From the NCBI GenBank assembly GCA_030615025.1, contig JAUXAB010000007.1, forward strand, positions 27,859-91,858: 64,000 bases of DNA, read 5' to 3'. The notes under the pieces were generated by a model, which saw only the letters and a list, made by a program, of their open reading frames with translations, did not search any database and had not been told where the DNA came from. This document shows positions 8,068 to 16,699 of this stretch, in pieces. Each line of letters begins with the position of its first letter. Position 1 is the first letter of the stretch. The translations under genes were made by a program, and so were the position numbers. The stretch comes from Phycisphaerae bacterium. Its GTDB lineage: Bacteria > Planctomycetota > Phycisphaerae > Sedimentisphaerales > Anaerobacaceae.

Positions 8068-9384
8068 ATGGCGTTACCGGTAGTAGCAATAATTGGTCGG
8101 CCGAATGTGGGCAAGAGCAGTCTCTTTAACGCGCTGGCCGGTGAGATGATAAGTATAGTCGAGCCGACGTCTGGCGTTACAAGAGACCGTGTCAGTACCT
8201 TCATCGGAAAAGACGACCACTATTTTGAGCTTATCGATACCGGCGGATACGGAGTAGTAGATAGCGACCAGTTGAGCGAGCATATCGAACAGCAAATCAT
8301 TGTGGCGATTGAATCGGCTAATCTCGTGATTTTCATGGTCGACATTCGCGATGGCGTTGTGCCGCTGGACGAAAAAATAGCCCGGCTCCTGCGCAAGAAC
8401 GAGCTTGACGTTATCGGCGTTGCCAACAAAGCTGACAATGCCAGGATGTTTCCGGCGGCAGGCGAATTCGGCAAGCTCGGGTTTGGCGAATTCTTGTGTA
8501 TCTCAGTGAAGAACAATCTTAATAAAGCCGTTCTGCTCGATAGGGTCTTTGAAAGAATCGAGCATCTCGAATCGGCTAAGCCAAAAGAGCCGGCTATGAA
8601 GATAGCGATAGTCGGCAAGCGAAACACCGGCAAAAGTACCCTTGTAAACGCTATGGTGGGTTCGGAGAGGGTCATCGTCAGCGAGACGCCGGGTACGACC
8701 AGGGACGCTGTGGACGTGCGGTTCGAAAAAGACGGCAAAACCATCATTGTTATTGACACCGCAGGGATAAGAAAAAAGAGCAAAATAGCTAACAGTATTG
8801 AGTTTTACAGCTACGTCCGTGCGACATGGTCTATCCGCCGGGCTGACGTTGTGCTGCTTCTGATAGATGCGACGCTGCCGGTTTCGCAGATCGATAAGAA
8901 AGTGGCCAGATTCATCGCTGAAGAATGCAAGAGCTGTATATTGGTCGTAAACAAATGGGACCTTGCCAAGGAGACTGCCGTCACCGGTGACTATGAGGGA
9001 TATTTGACAAAGCTGCTGCCAGGCTTAAAATATGCACCAATAGCTTTTACCACTGCAACCGAGGCAAAAAACGTCCATAGCGTTTTGGATTTGGCGGCTG
9101 AAATCTTCAAGCAGACCACAACATGGATACCCACTGCCAAATTGAACAAGGCATTTGAAATCATAAAGACAGAGAAAATTGGCGGAGTCAAAGGCAAAGG
9201 CAGCTGGCCAAAGATTTACTATGCCACACAAATTTCTGTCAACCCGATTACGATACTTATGTTTGTAAATAAGCCGGAACTGTTTGAGGAGAATTATCGC
9301 CGATTTATCATAAACAGATTGCGAGAGCTGCTGCCGGTAGAAGAGGTGCCCATAAGACTGTTAGCCCGCTCACACAGGAAATAA
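8068..9384 (+). CDS. der: Ribosome biogenesis GTPase Der (EngA)
   Basis: A 438-residue double-GTPase that acts in 50S ribosome assembly. GTPase domain 1: P-loop GRPNVGKS (10-17), DTGG (57-60), NKAD (120-123). GTPase domain 2: P-loop GKRNTGKS (183-190), DTAG (230-233), NKWD (295-298). A C-terminal KH-like domain follows, ending in a basic tail. The second P-loop departs from the usual GRPNVGKS-type wording, but the essential GxxxxGK[ST] is intact. Length is normal for the family. The ribosome-binding site is weak (AGAAG). It is followed 26 bp later by cstA. Confidence 0.95.
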   Translation: MALPVVAIIGRPNVGKSSLFNALAGEMISIVEPTSGVTRDRVSTFIGKDDHYFELIDTGGYGVVDSDQLSEHIEQQIIVAIESANLVIFMVDIRDGVVPLDEKIARLLRKNELDVIGVANKADNARMFPAAGEFGKLGFGEFLCISVKNNLNKAVLLDRVFERIEHLESAKPKEPAMKIAIVGKRNTGKSTLVNAMVGSERVIVSETPGTTRDAVDVRFEKDGKTIIVIDTAGIRKKSKIANSIEFYSYVRATWSIRRADVVLLLIDATLPVSQIDKKVARFIAEECKSCILVVNKWDLAKETAVTGDYEGYLTKLLPGLKYAPIAFTTATEAKNVHSVLDLAAEIFKQTTTWIPTAKLNKAFEIIKTEKIGGVKGKGSWPKIYYATQISVNPITILMFVNKPELFEENYRRFIINRLRELLPVEEVPIRLLARSHRK

Positions 9385-9410
9385 GCCCCTATTCACAAGG
9401 AAAGATTGGA

Positions 9411-11180
9411 ATGGATACGCTTTTACTGATGCTGGTTTGCGGCGGTGGGTATTTAGTAGCTTATTACACTTATGGGCGATTCCTTGCCAAAAAGATATTC
9501 AAACTTAATAAAGATGCACGCGTGCCATCGGTGGAGCTCCGAGACGGCATCGATTATGTCCCCGCCCGCAAAGGCATAATCTTCGGACATCACTTCACAT
9601 CAATAGCAGGTACGGGGCCAATTGTTGGGCCAGCGATAGGAATTATCTGGGGCTGGCTGCCGGCTATACTGTGGGTGACCTTCGGCTGTATCCTTATGGG
9701 CGCTGTGCACGATTTCGGAGCGCTGGTAGTATCAATGCGAAACCAGGGCAAAAGCATCTCAGAAGCAGCCGCAAAGTATATCAATGTACGCGTGCGATTT
9801 ATATTCTTCGCGATTGTGTTTTTGAGCTTGCTAATTGTTATCGCCATATTCGGCGTTGTGATTGCAGCGGTCTTCACACGGTTTCCAGAATCGATTTTGC
9901 CGGTCTGGCTGGAGATTCCGATAGCTATCGCGCTTGGCTGGGCGGTTTATAAAAAAAGTGCCAATGTAATACTTTCAACAATTGTGGCTGTGGCGGCGAT
10001 GTATCTAACCGTCGGGTTAGGGGCGTATATCGAGAGCGTCAGGCCAGGGCTGCTTGCACTGCCGGAGTGCTCGTGGCTGCCGCCAGCCACGGGTTTGTGG
10101 GTGATAATTTTGTTAATCTACGCCTGGGTGGCTTCGACGCTGCCGGTAACCACGCTTTTGCAGCCGAGGGATTACATTAACGCCTGGCAGCTCTTTATTG
10201 CTATGGCCCTTTTGGTCGGCGGAACGGTGGCAGCGTCATTAAGGGGCAATCTCCCTCTCGCAGCACCCTGCATCAATCCGTTGCCGCCGACAAATGTCCC
10301 GCCGATATGGCCGTTTATGTTTGTCATAATCGCCTGCGGCGCCATCAGCGGCTTCCATTCCCTCGTGGCCTCCGGCACAAGCGCCAAACAAGTAGCAAAG
10401 GAGTCAGACAGTTTGTTTGTCGGATACGGCTCAATGCTGTTGGAAGGCTTCCTGGCGGTACTGGTTATTATCTGCGTCGCAGCCGGGGTAGCAATGGCCC
10501 TAAAACTCGAGAACGGAACAATCCTGACCGGAAAGGCCGCCTGGCAACACTACTATAGCACCTGGATAGGGGCCAAAGGACTGTCTGACAAGATAGCCCC
10601 TGTGGTCATCGGCGCAGCCAATATAATGGGGGCGCTCGGCCTGCCCAAGGTGGTCGGAATTACACTTATGGGCGTGTTCATCGCATCGTTTGCCGGCACA
10701 ACTCTCGATACCTCGGTGCGAATCCAGCGCTACGTAATAAGTGAACTGGCAACCGATTTGCGAATCCCCCATTTGGCCAACAGATGGGCAGCGACCACTT
10801 TCGCTGTGCTTACCGCAGCGGGATTGGCCTTCGCCACCGGAGCGAGTGGCCGCGGCGCAATGATACTCTGGCCCCTGTTCGGGAGCTCAAATCAACTTCT
10901 GGCAGCCCTGGCACTGCTGGTGATAACGATTTATCTAAAACGCAAGGGTGGATTGAAATTCGTGGTTACCGCCGTGCCGTGTCTGATTATGCTGGTGATT
11001 ACAAACTGGGCTATGGTCAAAAACGAAATGAATTTTATCGCCGACAAAAATTGGCTCCTCGTTACAATCGGGGCGGGAATATTTGCACTGGCATTGTGGA
11101 TGACAGTTGAGGCACTGATAGCGTTCTTTAGTCTTCCGTACTCTTCGGCGTCTCAGCAGAAGATACAGGAGTCAATATAA
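9411..11180 (+). CDS. cstA: CstA-family carbon starvation / peptide transporter
   Basis: A 589-residue, highly hydrophobic protein with roughly 14-16 predicted membrane helices. The family signature is seen in the first 150 residues: YVPARKGIIFGHHFTSIAG, then GPAIGIIWGWLP and GAVHDFGALVVSMR. The segment IACGAISGFHSLVASGTS and the TTLDTSVRIQRY stretch are also conserved in CstA/BtsT. Family members import pyruvate or peptides during carbon limitation. It is shorter than the E. coli protein (about 700 residues), as is common outside Proteobacteria. The start has AAGGAAAG upstream. Its last 53 bp overlap the 3' end of the oppositely oriented ybbR-like gene. Confidence 0.92.
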   Translation: MDTLLLMLVCGGGYLVAYYTYGRFLAKKIFKLNKDARVPSVELRDGIDYVPARKGIIFGHHFTSIAGTGPIVGPAIGIIWGWLPAILWVTFGCILMGAVHDFGALVVSMRNQGKSISEAAAKYINVRVRFIFFAIVFLSLLIVIAIFGVVIAAVFTRFPESILPVWLEIPIAIALGWAVYKKSANVILSTIVAVAAMYLTVGLGAYIESVRPGLLALPECSWLPPATGLWVIILLIYAWVASTLPVTTLLQPRDYINAWQLFIAMALLVGGTVAASLRGNLPLAAPCINPLPPTNVPPIWPFMFVIIACGAISGFHSLVASGTSAKQVAKESDSLFVGYGSMLLEGFLAVLVIICVAAGVAMALKLENGTILTGKAAWQHYYSTWIGAKGLSDKIAPVVIGAANIMGALGLPKVVGITLMGVFIASFAGTTLDTSVRIQRYVISELATDLRIPHLANRWAATTFAVLTAAGLAFATGASGRGAMILWPLFGSSNQLLAALALLVITIYLKRKGGLKFVVTAVPCLIMLVITNWAMVKNEMNFIADKNWLLVTIGAGIFALALWMTVEALIAFFSLPYSSASQQKIQESI

Positions 11181-12168
11181 ATTGGGCAACTGCCGGTTTC
11201 TGGTTTAGCTCAATTTCGCCCTTGCGGAGAAACTTTTCGGGGAAGTTGTAAACAACTTCTCTTTTTAGTTTCTCCGTAGTGTTTTCATCACCATCAAGAA
11301 TATACAGGGTCATCCGGGGAAATGGTTGCAGCTTATAGGCCCGTTCCGCCTCAGGTGTGGCTTTGATGTAAATGGGACCCAGTTCGTGCAGATTGGTTAC
11401 CTCAACAGTATATTTGCCCTGCAGGATTGGACTTATTGGACTTAATGAGACGTTGAGTGTTGCTATAGTTATGGTGCACTCTCCAAGCCGGTCCGGTTCC
11501 AGCGGCATTGTAATTTCGACAGGTTTGGGGGCCTCTCTGATTTGGCTGGCCGTCAGCCTAATATAGGGTAGTTTTTCAATAGCCGACACTCTTGCATGCT
11601 CAATTTCCCTGGGTGTCAGCAAAACTTCTGCAATGCGTTTTTCGGCGCCCCAATTCTCCGGTACAAGCATCTCCACTTGCCCCGGCTTAACGGTTGCTTC
11701 GCCAATTGGGTTTTGGTCCTCATCTACACACTTTACATCCAACCGCCTGCTAACAAGCCCAACAACTTTGACGGAGACCGTCTCCGGCTTGCATTTTTCG
11801 ACTTTGAGACCGAGGTCATTTATTTCCGCGGCTTTCTGCAAGAATGGCAACAGTGGTAAAGGATAGGTGCCAGGTTCATTCATTTTTTCTTTTGCAGCAT
11901 CAAAGTCAATCTTGAGCCCCTCTTCCTCTTCCAATTTCTTACGCATCTCATTAATTTTGCGCAGGGGACCTTTAAGAACCATCTCTTCAATAGAAACAGA
12001 CGACGCGTCGTCGAAACTTACCCAAAGTTTGGGATTAGACTTGACAACACTTATCACAGCGTTGGAAATGGGCAATTTTTTATCCAGAGCCAAGTCTGCG
12101 AAGACCCAGATTAAGATTGTTATGAATACCACAATGGCTATTTTGCCGTATTTGAGCTTTGTAATCAT
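11128..12168 (-). CDS. cdaR: YbbR-domain protein, probable regulator of diadenylate cyclase (CdaR-like)
   Basis: A 346-residue membrane-anchored protein. It has a short cytoplasmic N-terminus, one transmembrane helix (about residues 9-28) and an extracytoplasmic part made of YbbR-like repeats, each with alternating beta strands and proline-rich turns. In Firmicutes, CdaR binds and tunes CdaA. Here it lies 15 bp downstream of the cdaA gene and is surely in the same operon. The glmM gene often found third in Gram-positive operons is not present. The 3' end overlaps cstA by 53 bp in a tail-to-tail arrangement. The gene symbol is by synteny and fold, not strong sequence identity. Confidence 0.8.
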   Translation of the reverse strand: MITKLKYGKIAIVVFITILIWVFADLALDKKLPISNAVISVVKSNPKLWVSFDDASSVSIEEMVLKGPLRKINEMRKKLEEEEGLKIDFDAAKEKMNEPGTYPLPLLPFLQKAAEINDLGLKVEKCKPETVSVKVVGLVSRRLDVKCVDEDQNPIGEATVKPGQVEMLVPENWGAEKRIAEVLLTPREIEHARVSAIEKLPYIRLTASQIREAPKPVEITMPLEPDRLGECTITIATLNVSLSPISPILQGKYTVEVTNLHELGPIYIKATPEAERAYKLQPFPRMTLYILDGDENTTEKLKREVVYNFPEKFLRKGEIELNQKPAVAQFILTPVSSAETPKSTED

Positions 12169-12183
12169 TTTGATTTGCTGATA

Positions 12184-13047
12184 CTATGCGAAATCTTTAT
12201 AGCCCTGGCCAGTGTCTTTACCGGGATGCCTCGCCAGAAACCTCTGGCCAATTGGCACTCCCTCGGCCAGCGTGCTGGTCAGCTGCTTTCTTAGCTGAGA
12301 TTCACTTATGTTTCGGATTAACTTTCCCTTCCGGGCAAGCGAAATGACACCGGTTTCTTCACTTATGACTAAACAGGCAGCGTCCGAACCTGCCGTTATG
12401 CCTATAGCAGCCCTGTGCCGGGAACCAAGTTCAACGCCGTCAATACTGCCGGCTTCAGCCAAAGGCAACTGCACCCTGGCGGCAACTACTCTATCGCCTC
12501 GTATTATAACGGCCATATCGTGAAGAGCAGTGCCTGGGTGAAAAATAGTCTTGAGCAGCTCAGCCGTAACCATGGCATCGACCCGGACGCCAGCTTCTAC
12601 AAACTCACCTAACGCTACCCGCTTTTCAATAACAATGATAGCTCCGGTTTTGGTGGCGGAAAGTTCCGTTACGGCGGTGACCATTTCTTCGACGGTTTTT
12701 GCTAACTGCTGCGAAGACGTTGCCCAAAACTTGGGCTGACCTATTCGTATAAGTGCTCTTCGAATTTCGGGCTGAAATGCTGCGACAGTAATGACCAAAA
12801 CCCCAATCAAAAAGCCCCTGTAAAGATACTCCAGGCGTTCTAATCTGAGCTGCTCGGCTACCAAGTTTAAGATGAGCACGCCTGCAATGAGAATGAATAT
12901 TACGCTGCGGAATAACCTTTCTCCGCGAGTGCCTTCGAGGAAGTCCACAACCCAGTAAACAACCAGGCCGATAAGAAACAACTCGATAACAACACGCCAC
13001 CATTCATACCCTGCCACCCGGTAGAAATAGTCCATGAGCGTTTCCAC
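12184..13047 (-). CDS. cdaA: Diadenylate cyclase CdaA (c-di-AMP synthase) with atypical DMA motif
   Basis: A 287-residue membrane diadenylate cyclase making c-di-AMP from two ATP. Three N-terminal membrane helices lie within about residues 18-92, followed by the DisA_N catalytic domain (about 110-265). The nucleotide-binding RHR motif is intact at 210-212 (GSRHRAAIGIT). The other signature, usually LHDGA, reads LHDMA (177-179), keeping the metal-binding Asp but replacing Gly with Met; I checked this codon (ATG) in the DNA. It is translated ahead of the YbbR/CdaR gene. The function is well supported; the consequence of the substitution is unknown. Confidence 0.9.
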   Translation of the reverse strand: METLMDYFYRVAGYEWWRVVIELFLIGLVVYWVVDFLEGTRGERLFRSVIFILIAGVLILNLVAEQLRLERLEYLYRGFLIGVLVITVAAFQPEIRRALIRIGQPKFWATSSQQLAKTVEEMVTAVTELSATKTGAIIVIEKRVALGEFVEAGVRVDAMVTAELLKTIFHPGTALHDMAVIIRGDRVVAARVQLPLAEAGSIDGVELGSRHRAAIGITAGSDAACLVISEETGVISLARKGKLIRNISESQLRKQLTSTLAEGVPIGQRFLARHPGKDTGQGYKDFA

Positions 13048-13084
13048 AAATCAAATCCTTTTTACAAGTGCACAAGAACATAGG

Positions 13085-13135
13085 AGCACAAGGGAACCTA
13101 TGATTTATGCAACTCTACACTTGTGCCCTTGTGCT
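13085..13135. repeat. Inverted repeat in the cdaA / lipoprotein gap
   Basis: AGCACAAGGG (13085-13094) and CCCTTGTGCT (13126-13135) form a 10-bp perfect stem with a 31-base loop. The wording (ACAAGGGCACAAGTG) looks like a palindromic intergenic element rather than a terminator, as no T-tract follows. Confidence 0.6.
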
Positions 13136-13142
13136 CTACATA

Positions 13143-13379
13143 TCAGGGTATTCTTTTATCGGTGAGCTTGCTTGGTTTATCGAAGAGCATAACCTTGTCT
13201 ATGTCTTCTATCATCTCCTGCTGATTAATACGAAGAATGCGCTGGTGCCTTCTATGCCCCTCAGCCGTGGTCTCACCCAGCTGGCCGGAAGATCCACAAC
13301 CACAAGGTAAGAAGACCAAAGCATACAAGAAAACAGCCAAAATCACTTTACAGACAAAAACAGAAGTACTTTTCATCAT
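13143..13379 (-). CDS. Small lipoprotein of unknown function
   Basis: A 78-residue protein with a positively charged N-terminus, a hydrophobic core (about 10-24) and a lipobox-like LPCGCGSS, so it is probably a lipid-anchored envelope protein cut before a Cys near residues 26-28. The mature part is small and charged, with RHQRILRINQQEMIEDIDKV and an ending DKPSKLTDKRIP. I do not recognise a domain, although the NQQEMIEDID...DKPSKLTDK pattern resembles small planctomycete lipoproteins I have seen in similar contexts (recollection, not verified). It is transcribed in the same direction as cdaA, upstream of it. Confidence 0.65.
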   Translation of the reverse strand: MMKSTSVFVCKVILAVFLYALVFLPCGCGSSGQLGETTAEGHRRHQRILRINQQEMIEDIDKVMLFDKPSKLTDKRIP

Positions 13380-13576
13380 TTTTTCCTTTTTTGAAATCTA
13401 ACAAGCCGGCTATACTTCTCAGACAATCGTTTTCGTACCGGTCAGCCGACACATTTACCATTTGAGCGGCACAAAACCCACCACTATCCATTGGTTTATT
13501 ATAGCAGCCACCGACCCGCCTGTCAACTCAAAAAGATTCCTCACCAGTCCGAGCACTGGCTAAAATCCAAATTTAC

Positions 13577-13605
13577 TTGACTCATTACAGCCAAAATGGT
13601 AATAA
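13577..13605 (+). promoter_or_regulatory. Candidate promoter of the GH5 gene
   Basis: TTGACT (13577-13582), a 17-bp spacer and TAATAA (13600-13605), 33 bp upstream of the GH5 start codon. Confidence 0.5.
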
Positions 13606-13638
13606 TCGCTGGTTCGAGACAAATAAGAGGAAATAAAA

Positions 13639-14727
13639 ATGGAAAATAATCGACGGGACTTTCTGAAGATGGTGGCTTCCGGTGTGGCTACGGCGGCATT
13701 GCCCGGGTATGCACAGGAACCAAAGAAAGAAGAAAAAAAGGGCAAATCCGCGGCGCAGACGGTGCTGCCCCGCTGGCGGGGTTTTAATCTGCTGGATATG
13801 TTCACAATGCGAAGCAAAGGCGATTTCCAGGAAGATGATTTCCGATGGATGCGCGACTGGGGCTTTGACTTCGTTCGTTTTCCGATGTGCTATCGGCTGT
13901 GGATAAAGGACGGAGACGATTATAAAATCCACGAGCCGATGCTCGAAAAGCTTGACCGGGCTGTGCAGCTTGCCGGTAAATACGGCCTCCACGTCAGCCT
14001 GAACTTTCACCGCGGCCCGGGGTATTCGGTGAACAGGGAATTCACCGAGCCGCATAACCTCTGGAAAGATGCCGAGCCGCTCAAGGCGTTCTGCTTTCAT
14101 TGGCAGATGCTGGCCAGACGATACAAGGGCATCTCGAAGGACAAGCTGAGCTTCGACCTTATTAATGAGCCGCCATCTATCGGCTCTCGTATGAGCCGGG
14201 CCGACCATGAGCGGGTAGTTCGGACGGCGGTGGCGGCCATTCGCAAGATAAACCCCGACCGCATCGTCGTAGCCGATGGTATGAGCTGGGGCAATGAGCC
14301 GGCGCCGGAGTTGGCCGACCTTGGCATCGCCCAGAGCACCCGTGCGTATCAGCCTATGTTCGTCAGTCACTACAAGGCCTCGTGGGTTCGCGGCGATAGA
14401 TTCCCTATGCCTACCTGGCCCGGGCACGGCTGGGACCGCAAACGCCTGGAACAGCACTACCAGAAGTGGGCTGACCTTGCCAAAAAAGGTGTGGGTGTGC
14501 ACTGCGGGGAAGGCGGCGCATACAATAAGACGCCGCACAAGGTGGTTTTAGCCTGGTTGCGGGATGTGCTGGAGATACTTACCGGCCACGGCATCGGCTT
14601 AGCCCTTTGGAACTTCCGTGGGTCATTCGGCATTCTCGACTCCGGCCGAAAGGATGTGAAGTACGAGGACTTCCACGGCCATAAGCTCGACCGCAAGTTG
14701 CTGAAACTACTGCAGCAGTTCAAATAG
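13639..14727 (+). CDS. Tat-exported glycoside hydrolase family 5-like enzyme
   Basis: A 362-residue secreted glycosidase. Residues 1-26 are a Tat signal (NRRDFLKMVASG, cleavage near GYAQ), then a short Lys-rich linker. The catalytic (beta/alpha)8 barrel shows the clan GH-A landmarks: RFPMCYRLW early, NFHR, the acid/base glutamate in LINEP (E177), and the nucleophile glutamate in VHCGEGGAYN (E291). The order and spacing fit GH5 cellulase/mannanase-type enzymes. Substrate is probably a beta-linked polysaccharide or oligosaccharide, but the subfamily cannot be set by eye. It has its own likely promoter and is followed tail-to-tail by the XRE gene with no gap. Confidence 0.88.
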   Translation: MENNRRDFLKMVASGVATAALPGYAQEPKKEEKKGKSAAQTVLPRWRGFNLLDMFTMRSKGDFQEDDFRWMRDWGFDFVRFPMCYRLWIKDGDDYKIHEPMLEKLDRAVQLAGKYGLHVSLNFHRGPGYSVNREFTEPHNLWKDAEPLKAFCFHWQMLARRYKGISKDKLSFDLINEPPSIGSRMSRADHERVVRTAVAAIRKINPDRIVVADGMSWGNEPAPELADLGIAQSTRAYQPMFVSHYKASWVRGDRFPMPTWPGHGWDRKRLEQHYQKWADLAKKGVGVHCGEGGAYNKTPHKVVLAWLRDVLEILTGHGIGLALWNFRGSFGILDSGRKDVKYEDFHGHKLDRKLLKLLQQFK

Positions 14728-14976
14728 TCAGGCGTCTGGACTGGTTGCTGAAGGCTGAGAATCTTCGTCCTCATATTGAAATATATCTTCTATCGGCATA
14801 CCAAAAGTGCGGGCTATTTTGAAGGCAAGAGGCAAAGACGGTGCGTATTTGCCGGCTTCGATGGCGATGATAGTCTGGCGGGTTACGCCTGTCTTGTTTG
14901 CCAACTGCTGCTGGGTCATTTCACCGTTTTCAAAACGCAGACGGCGAATCTGATTTTTTAAATCACTTTTCGCCAT
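14728..14976 (-). CDS. XRE-family transcriptional regulator, last gene of the six-paralog operon
   Basis: An 82-residue, almost minimal Cro/CI-type DNA-binding protein. The helix-turn-helix is MTQQQLANKTGVTRQTIIAI, followed by EAGKYAPSLPLAFKIARTF and a short acidic tail. I chose the ATG at 14976 (GGGAGG 5 bases upstream) rather than a longer frame. The start lies 14 bp inside the preceding membrane-protein gene, so translation is probably coupled. Compact XRE proteins of this kind often sit beside small membrane proteins with a DERD motif. It is a likely autorepressor acting at the promoter near 17650. Its stop codon is directly abutted by the GH5 stop. Confidence 0.88.
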   Translation of the reverse strand: MAKSDLKNQIRRLRFENGEMTQQQLANKTGVTRQTIIAIEAGKYAPSLPLAFKIARTFGMPIEDIFQYEDEDSQPSATSPDA

Positions 14977-15406
14977 CTTTACCTCCCCAGCCGTACTGAA
15001 CAAGAACAACCAACGACAAGATGAGCATAAAAAAAATAAATGCAACGTAAATAATGGCCGACAGTAATGAAATCTTAATGGAAGCTTCTGCTCCAAGCAA
15101 AAAAAGTGCAACCAGGTAAGAAATACATAAAATGGTAAATCCGGAAACAGAGGCGGCTATAACGGACCTTTTAATGATAACTCTGTCACGCTCATCGAGT
15201 TCTACCTTAGACTTTTTTCTACTTCTATTAAGCCACACGATCGGCAGAACGAAAAAGACAACAGCTAACAGCATATGCCACACAATAATTCCTGGCGTTG
15301 GAAAACCTTTGTAATCCAAGATACCGGTTAAATCAACTACAGCCACAGCAACCAGCATCGCTGATAAATAAATCCCGAACCAGGCACCTTTCTGTGTCAT
15401 ATTCAT
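14963..15406 (-). CDS. Four-helix DERD membrane protein, paralog 6 of 6
   Basis: A 147-residue integral membrane protein: two N-terminal helices (about 8-28 and 42-60), a cytoplasmic loop with KVELDERDRVIIKR, two more helices (about 78-100 and 112-134), and a C-terminal VLVQYGWGGKDGEK. It resembles DUF2178-type proteins by the DERD motif, but I cannot confirm the family. The start codon overlaps the stop of paralog 5 as ATGA. Its 3' end encodes both the QYGW tail and the ribosome-binding site of the XRE gene. Function unknown. Confidence 0.8.
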   Translation of the reverse strand: MNMTQKGAWFGIYLSAMLVAVAVVDLTGILDYKGFPTPGIIVWHMLLAVVFFVLPIVWLNRSRKKSKVELDERDRVIIKRSVIAASVSGFTILCISYLVALFLLGAEASIKISLLSAIIYVAFIFFMLILSLVVLVQYGWGGKDGEK

Positions 15407-15831
15407 GATTTTTCTCCTTTACCTCCCCTGCCGTACTGAACTATAACAGCTATCGACCAGGTTATCCTAAATAATACAGCTGCAAAGACAAGCACCCCTC
15501 CAAGGTACATAACGTGAATACTACCATTTCCAATAGCGAGTATTGGGATAATGCAAATCAAAATGAACATATACCAGAAAATAATAAATGATATCCTGGT
15601 TGCTCGATTTTTAATTTGCTCATCGCGTTCATCAAATGCAATTTCACCTGGCTTAAGCGGAAAGATCACCCTGTATAAGTGAACGAACACAAACAAACAA
15701 AAGGGGATAACAGCGCTAAACTCTTTACCCCGCCAATATTTTGCTGCTACCAATAAAACAACGGTAGCGAACAGTGTTGCCGCAATAGTCACTATCAATT
15801 GATACCATGCGTATTTCAAAACTCTATTCAT
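15403..15831 (-). CDS. Four-helix DERD membrane protein, paralog 5 of 6
   Basis: A 142-residue paralog with the same plan: N-terminal MNRVLKYAWYQL, two helices, loop motif EIAFDERDEQIKNR, two helices, and the tail VIVQYGRGGKGEKS (Arg for the usual Trp). I set the start at 15831, where GGAGG lies upstream and the ATG overlaps the preceding stop as ATGA; a longer open frame reads back into the previous gene in another frame and is not credible. The tail codons for KGEKS spell AAAGGAGAAA, which serves as the ribosome-binding site of paralog 6. Confidence 0.8.
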   Translation of the reverse strand: MNRVLKYAWYQLIVTIAATLFATVVLLVAAKYWRGKEFSAVIPFCLFVFVHLYRVIFPLKPGEIAFDERDEQIKNRATRISFIIFWYMFILICIIPILAIGNGSIHVMYLGGVLVFAAVLFRITWSIAVIVQYGRGGKGEKS

Positions 15832-16259
15832 TGTCTTTTCCTCCAGCCGTACTCTTGCAATGTCGCTATCGCCTGTATCAGCGTAACATAAAACATCCCG
15901 CCGAACACCATCCAGGCCAGATACAGGACACTTACCTTCCCATCCGGGCCGAGCACGAAAAATGGAGCCATCGCCGCCAGCACAAACAGGGGCCAGAAAG
16001 TCCAATACGCTGCCAGCATTGCCTTTCTTTTTATGAGCAAATCCCTTTCGTCAAGCTGTACCTCTTGCTTATCTTTTCTGAAAATCAGCGGGGCTAAAGC
16101 AACGAATGCCATCACTCCTATAAATGCGAATCCAGCAGCTGCCCGACGCAGCGGCCAGCCAAAACCGAAGTACAACACACCAACAGTCGTTAGGCTCATA
16201 ACCAGCGCCAATATCTGCACCACCAACGTAAACCAAGCCATTTTCTGCCATCTATTCAT
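15828..16259 (-). CDS. Four-helix DERD membrane protein, paralog 4 of 6
   Basis: A 143-residue paralog. It starts MNRWQKMAWFTL, has two helices, the loop motif EVQLDERDLLIKRK, two more helices and ends TLQEYGWRKRQ, the most diverged tail of the set. The start at 16259 is supported by ATGA overlap with paralog 3 and the upstream GGAG. The between-helix segment FFVLGPDGKVSVLYL corresponds to FFILGPKASISVIWL in paralog 2, showing common ancestry beyond the DERD motif. Confidence 0.8.
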   Translation of the reverse strand: MNRWQKMAWFTLVVQILALVMSLTTVGVLYFGFGWPLRRAAAGFAFIGVMAFVALAPLIFRKDKQEVQLDERDLLIKRKAMLAAYWTFWPLFVLAAMAPFFVLGPDGKVSVLYLAWMVFGGMFYVTLIQAIATLQEYGWRKRQ

Positions 16260-16699
16260 GATTTTTCTCCTTTGTTCCTCCAGCCGTACTGAACCAGAAT
16301 TGCCACCGAGTAGACTAACAGAGCACCGAGCAGCACGCTCAAATTGATAAAGGCAAGCAGCCAAACCGGGATCGACCCTTTTACCCCAACCACAAACCGG
16401 GGAATTGTGGCTGCCGCGGCTAACAAAATCCAAACTGAAACGAAGCTGGCTATGACCGCTCTGTATTTGATTAAGTTGTCACGCTCATCTGAATCAACCT
16501 CAGCCGGGCTTTGTTTTCTTCGCAGAAGAACGATTGATGTCACCATGAAGGCGCAAAAGACCGCCAAGGGCCAGAATCGCTCAAAGGCTTCAGGCACTGT
16601 CTTCAATATGACGAGTCTTGCGACTACCCAGATGATAATCGCGATACACAGCAACGCGCCCGCCAGATTAAACCACGCCACTTTTTGTGTTTTATTCAT
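16256..16699 (-). CDS. Four-helix DERD membrane protein, paralog 3 of 6
   Basis: A 147-residue paralog beginning MNKTQKVAWFNL. Two helices precede a loop in which the motif is SDERDNLIKYR; two helices follow with RFVVGVKGSIPVWLL between them. The tail is AILVQYGWRNKGEKS, again encoding the downstream ribosome-binding site. Start and stop overlap their neighbours as ATGA. Confidence 0.8.
   Translation of the reverse strand: MNKTQKVAWFNLAGALLCIAIIIWVVARLVILKTVPEAFERFWPLAVFCAFMVTSIVLLRRKQSPAEVDSDERDNLIKYRAVIASFVSVWILLAAAATIPRFVVGVKGSIPVWLLAFINLSVLLGALLVYSVAILVQYGWRNKGEKS

Noticed and set aside
13585..14538. 317-codon open frame antisense to the GH5 gene
   Set aside because: It lies wholly opposite a well-supported enzyme with catalytic motifs, has no ribosome-binding site, and its composition is that of a shadow frame in GC-rich codons.
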